From an uncultured Peptococcaceae bacterium (GTDB taxonomy: Bacteria > Bacillota > Peptococcia > Peptococcales > Peptococcaceae), in NCBI GenBank assembly GCA_958451915.1, contig CAUDRX010000095.1, positions 1 to 8,411 on the forward strand: 8,411 nt of DNA, read 5' to 3'. The notes beneath the pieces are model-generated. The model did no database searches, was not told where the DNA came from, and saw only the letters and a list, made by a program, of their open reading frames with translations. Position numbers and translations under genes: made by a program. Shown one piece after another: positions 5,111-8,411 of this stretch (the stretch's first letter is position 1; the number at the start of each line of letters is the position of its first letter).

Positions 5111-6484
5111 TTAGATAAAGATGAGTTTCAAGATGAACAACACGGACAGGACGATCATGACAAGCGAAACTTTTTTGCGCTTTTCAGCGGGTGCCATGAT
5201 GTTATAGAGCAGGTTCAGCGCGACGTAACTGAGAACGCCAAGGGTGAGCCCGTCGCCGATGGAATAGGTGAGAGGCATGGCAAGGATCGTGACGAAGGCT
5301 GGCAGTCCTTCGGTGATGTTGGCGAAATCGATCTCTTTGACGGCGCTGAGCATGAGGTAGCCGACATAGATGAGAGCCGGTGCGGTGGCACAGCCTGGGA
5401 TGGCCACGAAGACAGGAGAAAAGAACATCGCAGCGAGAAAGAGCACGCCGACGGTGATGGCGGTGTAGCCGGTGCGACCGCCAACGCTGACGCCGGTGGA
5501 GCTTTCCACGTAGGTGGTGACGGTGGAGACACCAAGGCAGGCGCCGGCAGTGGTGGCGAGAGCATCGGCCATGAGGGCGCGGCCGGCGTTTGGCACGTTG
5601 CCATTTTCATCAAGCATTTTGGCTTTGGAGCAGACGCCGACGAGGGTGCCGACGGTGTCGAAGAAATCGACGAAGAGGAAGGTCAGCATGATGACGATGA
5701 AATTCGAAAGCTGGGCTGGATGGAGCAGGTAACTGAAATCGATCTTACCGGCGATCGGTGCGACGGATTCGAACTTAATGACCCCTTCAGGCAGTGTGAT
5801 GCCGAGGGCAGCGGCTGCTTCCGGTGCGATGAGGGCATAGCCCCAGGCTGCCAGAGAGCAGATGGCGATGCCGATGAGGATGGCGCCGCGCACGCCGCGT
5901 TTGTCAAGGGCGGCGATGATGACGACACCGAGGCAGCAGATGATCGCTGGCAGTGTGAAGTGATTAAGGCTGACAAGGGTCGATTCGTCGGCGGTAACGA
6001 TGCTGCCGTTGATGAGCCCGAGGAAAGCGATGAAGAGACCGATCCCCCCGGTAACGGCGAGCTTCATGTTGATCGGGATGGCGTTGACGACAGCTTCGCG
6101 CACCTTGCAGGCGGTGAGCAGGATAAAGATGATGCCTTCGACAAAGACGGCAGTCAGTGCGACCTGCCATGGGATGTCGTAAGCGAGGACAACGCTGTAG
6201 GCAAAGAAGGCATTGAGCCCCATGCCGCTGGCGAGGCCGAATGGCAGGTTGGCGATAAAGCCCATGAGAAAACAGCCGAGCGCGGCGGCCAGACAGGTGC
6301 CTGTGACCAGTGCGCCTGCATCCATGCCTGTTTCGGAGAGGATGCTCGGATTGATGGCGATGATGTAAGCCATCGTCAGGAAGGTGGTGAGCCCGGCGAG
6401 GAGCTCTGTCTTCAGATTTGTGCGCGGCTGGCCGAGCAGTGGAAAGAGTCTGGTCAGTAGGTTCGGTTGTGGTTTCGTGGACAT
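5111..6484 (-). CDS. NCS2 family purine permease (AzgA / PbuG-PbuO type)
   Basis: This 457-aa, strongly hydrophobic inner-membrane protein probably has 14 membrane segments, as in its family, and imports adenine, guanine or hypoxanthine with protons. The signatures in order are LTTFLTMAYIIAINPSIL (32-49), GMGLNAFFAY (87-96), TGGIGLFIAFLGL (145-157), FVDFFDTVGTLVG (271-283) and TTYVESSTGVSVGGRTGYTA (322-341). The acidic residue in FDTVGT (Asp276) and Glu327 of YVES lie in the substrate-site half-helices of these transporters. The start has AAAGGGGA 5 bp before the ATG. It is the last gene of a minus-strand group, 45 bp after the OST-HTH gene, and ends at the bidirectional terminator. The short gap contains a 12-bp palindrome, AATTTGTAAATT (6499-6510), and is too small for a purine riboswitch. 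Which purine is carried cannot be told from sequence. Confidence 0.92.
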   Translation of the reverse strand: MSTKPQPNLLTRLFPLLGQPRTNLKTELLAGLTTFLTMAYIIAINPSILSETGMDAGALVTGTCLAAALGCFLMGFIANLPFGLASGMGLNAFFAYSVVLAYDIPWQVALTAVFVEGIIFILLTACKVREAVVNAIPINMKLAVTGGIGLFIAFLGLINGSIVTADESTLVSLNHFTLPAIICCLGVVIIAALDKRGVRGAILIGIAICSLAAWGYALIAPEAAAALGITLPEGVIKFESVAPIAGKIDFSYLLHPAQLSNFIVIMLTFLFVDFFDTVGTLVGVCSKAKMLDENGNVPNAGRALMADALATTAGACLGVSTVTTYVESSTGVSVGGRTGYTAITVGVLFLAAMFFSPVFVAIPGCATAPALIYVGYLMLSAVKEIDFANITEGLPAFVTILAMPLTYSIGDGLTLGVLSYVALNLLYNIMAPAEKRKKVSLVMIVLSVLFILKLIFI

Positions 6485-6529
6485 AGATTTCCCCTTTCAA
6501 TTTGTAAATTCCTGGAGCAACGAGTGACT

Positions 6530-8122
6530 TTATCCGATCGTACGCAGATCAAGCCAGTGGCTTCTCAGACTGCATACGAGACGGGCATCAATATAGGCCT
6601 GATCACAGGTGAGGATGGTCTGACCCTGGTAATTGCCGGCTGGCGTCAGTTCGACGACGAGCACGATGTCGATGGCATCATCGCTGGAAAGATGCAGCGG
6701 CAGCATGAAGTTCATTGTGTTGCGCGATGGATAGTAGGATGGGATCGCTGTGTGGTAGTTCCAGCGCACTTCCTTGCGTGAGAGCAGCACGGCATCGTCA
6801 AGACGGTTTTTGAGCCGGTTGTAGAGGAGCATATCATTGGACAGGAGGCGGCGGATCTTTTCGTAGAGATGGCTGCGCTGGCTTTCGTCCCTGGCGTGCT
6901 CAATATCGGCGAGGATCTTCATGGCTTTTTTATGATCATAGAATTGACTTTTGAGGTAGAAGAGCGGGAACCGATCGAGGTTTTCGATGAGGATGTGCTC
7001 ATAATCGCAGTGGATCTCCTGCGTCAGATCAAAGAGCAGATCGCCCTGATGCAGAAAGTAGGTCGCAGGCTGCGGCAACGGATTGAAGTTCTGCACGAGC
7101 TGCTTGCCCATACCGAAATGGCCGGCGATGCAGAATTCTTTGAAGAGCCATGGCGATTCACCGGCATTGTTCGGTACGAAGCAGGCGTAGATCTCGTCGA
7201 AGTGACGGTCGACAAGACCGGTGTTGAAGGCGGCGAGCCGGCCGTCTTCGCTGAGCAGCACCTTGCCTTCGAGCTGGATGCGGTAGAAGGTGTATTGGAT
7301 GTATTTTTTTAGGATGTAGTAGTTTTTCTTTTCGGTGTTTGGAAAATCCCAGTCTTCTGGCGTGGCCATCTCGGCCAAAGCAGAGAGAAAGTCTTCCCAG
7401 CGTCCCAGAAAGGCAAAATTCTCCAGTGCCTGAGCAGGGTTTTCGCCCTTGATCTTGTTGACCTCGAGGTTGGAGGGGGCGTCGTTGTCATCGATGTAGA
7501 TGAGTGCGTAAGGGGATGGATGGCCGCCAGCGATGGCACGTTTAAAGGTGAGATAGACCGGCTTGCCGTTTTTGCCTGGCACGTCGAGGCGAAAGCCGAG
7601 CTTCTCCTGGGAATAATCTAATGTAGCGGAGGCCTTGGCCTGCTGGTAGCTGCTCTCAAGCAGGCCTGGCAGAGAAGCCTGCACACGCCCGGTCTTTAAT
7701 GCCAGCATATGCAGCATGTGGCTGTCGAGCTGGGTGTGGGCGAGTAAGGATTCCGGCGGCTCAAAATGTTTGACGGCAGCCGGCCGGCGCGTGGGTGGGT
7801 TCTTGCTGATGGCTGTGCTGCGGGCCCGGCGGGTCTTTGCTGCGAGAACCGTTTTGCTCTTGCCGGCCTTGGCAGGCTTGCTGGGCCGCTGCCAGATGGT
7901 GAAGCGAACGCGCATCTCATCGCTGCCCTGTTCCGGAGCGAGCAGGTTGATGAATTCAGGGATATCGCGCAGCATGTTCTTGAGGCGGCTGTAGCCATAA
8001 TCCCGGCTGGAGATGTGATGGTCTGCCAACAGCTGTGCGATATCATTGATCGGATGCACGCCATAGTTGATCTTTTTACAGAGAAAGCGGTAAAGCTCCT
8101 CTTTTTGTTCTATCGATAGCAT
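6530..8122 (-). CDS. OST-HTH (LOTUS) domain protein with C-terminal DUF3825 domain
   Basis: This 530-aa soluble protein has three parts. Residues 1-77 look like an OST-HTH/LOTUS domain, a winged-helix fold thought to bind RNA. The typical run is IAQLLADHHISSRDYGYSRL (28-47), then KNMLRDIPEFI and a closing strand VRFTIW (72-77). Residues 78-120 are a low-complexity linker rich in Lys, Arg, Ala and Pro, probably flexible and basic. From about 225 to the end it matches the DUF3825 pattern: ENFAFLGRWEDFLSALAEMA (234-253), YILKKYIQYTFYRIQLEGKV (269-288) and AAFNTGLVDRHFDEIYACF (297-315). DUF3825 has no established activity. The combination suggests an RNA-related role, but this is inference. The start at 8122 has GAAAGGA at correct spacing, and only 15 bp separate it from the mnmA stop codon, so it is very likely co-transcribed with mnmA. 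No catalytic motif could be recognised with certainty. Confidence 0.8.
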   Translation of the reverse strand: MLSIEQKEELYRFLCKKINYGVHPINDIAQLLADHHISSRDYGYSRLKNMLRDIPEFINLLAPEQGSDEMRVRFTIWQRPSKPAKAGKSKTVLAAKTRRARSTAISKNPPTRRPAAVKHFEPPESLLAHTQLDSHMLHMLALKTGRVQASLPGLLESSYQQAKASATLDYSQEKLGFRLDVPGKNGKPVYLTFKRAIAGGHPSPYALIYIDDNDAPSNLEVNKIKGENPAQALENFAFLGRWEDFLSALAEMATPEDWDFPNTEKKNYYILKKYIQYTFYRIQLEGKVLLSEDGRLAAFNTGLVDRHFDEIYACFVPNNAGESPWLFKEFCIAGHFGMGKQLVQNFNPLPQPATYFLHQGDLLFDLTQEIHCDYEHILIENLDRFPLFYLKSQFYDHKKAMKILADIEHARDESQRSHLYEKIRRLLSNDMLLYNRLKNRLDDAVLLSRKEVRWNYHTAIPSYYPSRNTMNFMLPLHLSSDDAIDIVLVVELTPAGNYQGQTILTCDQAYIDARLVCSLRSHWLDLRTIG

Positions 8123-8137
8123 AGGATCGTCCTTTCG

Positions 8138-8411
8138 TTAAGGTTTTTGTGGGAGGGCGTGGCGGATGATGCCGCCGCCGATGACTGAACTGCCATTGTA
8201 GAGGACGACGCTCTGGCCTGGAGTGATGGCACGGACCGGGTCATCGAACTGTACGTGCAGCGTTTGACCATCGAAGTGCCAGTGGCCGCGGGTGCCCTTA
8301 TCACGGGAGCGGATCTTGATCAGGCCTTCGCCTTGCGCATATGCTGGCTGGAGCAGATTGACCCGGTCGGCAATGAGATGGTCGTGCCAGAGGGCGTCGC
8401 CAGGACCGACG
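8138..8411 (-). CDS. mnmA: tRNA-specific 2-thiouridylase MnmA, C-terminal part (cut by window edge)
   Basis: Reading the minus strand from the window edge gives 90 codons in frame, ending in TAA (8138-8140). They match the C-terminal beta-barrel domain of MnmA (TrmU): LIKIRSRDKGTRGHWHFDG, then VQFDDPVRAITPGQSVVLYN and VIGGGIIRHALPQKP at the end. The run RAITPGQSVVxYxG...V-GGGII is diagnostic of this enzyme's tail. MnmA uses ATP and sulfur from a cysteine desulfurase to thiolate U34 of the tRNAs for Lys, Glu and Gln. The N-terminal PP-loop ATPase domain and the catalytic cysteines lie outside the window. The next gene begins 15 bp downstream and shares its transcription. The promoter of this group is beyond the right edge. 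Confidence 0.92.
   Translation of the reverse strand, partial: VGPGDALWHDHLIADRVNLLQPAYAQGEGLIKIRSRDKGTRGHWHFDGQTLHVQFDDPVRAITPGQSVVLYNGSSVIGGGIIRHALPQKP

Noticed and set aside
5720..6460. Plus-strand open frame of 246 codons inside the permease gene
   Set aside because: The Asp/Glu/Gly-rich product is the shadow of a membrane protein gene whose motifs are all intact on the minus strand.
6485..6529. Purine riboswitch before the purine permease
   Set aside because: The gap is only 45 bp, too short for an aptamer plus expression platform, and the conserved loop sequences are absent.
1..8411. CRISPR array, insertion sequence, tRNA or rRNA genes, prophage genes
   Set aside because: No regularly spaced repeats, transposase motifs, cloverleaf-like segments or phage structural motifs were seen on either strand.

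Overview
The window looks like chromosome of an anaerobic Firmicutes-type bacterium, plausibly a gut inhabitant. Pointers are strong purine-rich ribosome binding sites before every gene, AT-rich intergenic DNA beside moderately GC-rich genes, intrinsic hairpin-plus-T terminators, and an oxygen-sensitive type of flavin/iron-sulfur reductase. The exact lineage cannot be read from this sequence.

Layout. Positions 1-267 are non-coding and hold a nested hairpin with a tandem 9-mer, two candidate promoters and a perfect dyad. Then come five plus-strand genes: a 79-aa zinc-ribbon protein (268-507), a GNAT acetyltransferase (574-1071), a LysR-type regulator (1110-2024, closed by a terminator), an Fe-S/FMN/FAD 'old yellow enzyme' oxidoreductase of the enoate reductase / 2,4-dienoyl-CoA reductase type (2192-4210), and a hydrolase resembling the phloretin / 2,4-diacetylphloroglucinol C-C hydrolases (4228-5061). 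A bidirectional terminator (5067-5102) separates these from three minus-strand genes, read right to left: the C-terminal part of the tRNA 2-thiouridylase mnmA (8138 to the window edge), an OST-HTH (LOTUS)-DUF3825 protein (6530-8122) and an NCS2 purine permease (5111-6484).

The centre of interest is 1110-5061. A LysR regulator lies directly upstream of a two-gene operon that joins an ene-reductase to an acylphloroglucinol-type C-C hydrolase. In known gut flavonoid degraders such as Eubacterium ramulus, an enoate-reductase-like flavoenzyme reduces or opens chalcones and flavanones to dihydrochalcones, and phloretin hydrolase then cleaves these to phloroglucinol and a phenylpropionate. The gene pair here fits consecutive steps of such a route, and the interval between regulator and operon is packed with inverted repeats suited to LysR control. 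The exact substrate is inferred, and no chalcone isomerase or phloroglucinol reductase lies in the window.

The minus-strand block is housekeeping in flavour (tRNA thiolation, purine uptake) with an interposed putative RNA-binding protein of unknown function. No rRNA, tRNA, CRISPR array, insertion sequence or phage gene was seen.
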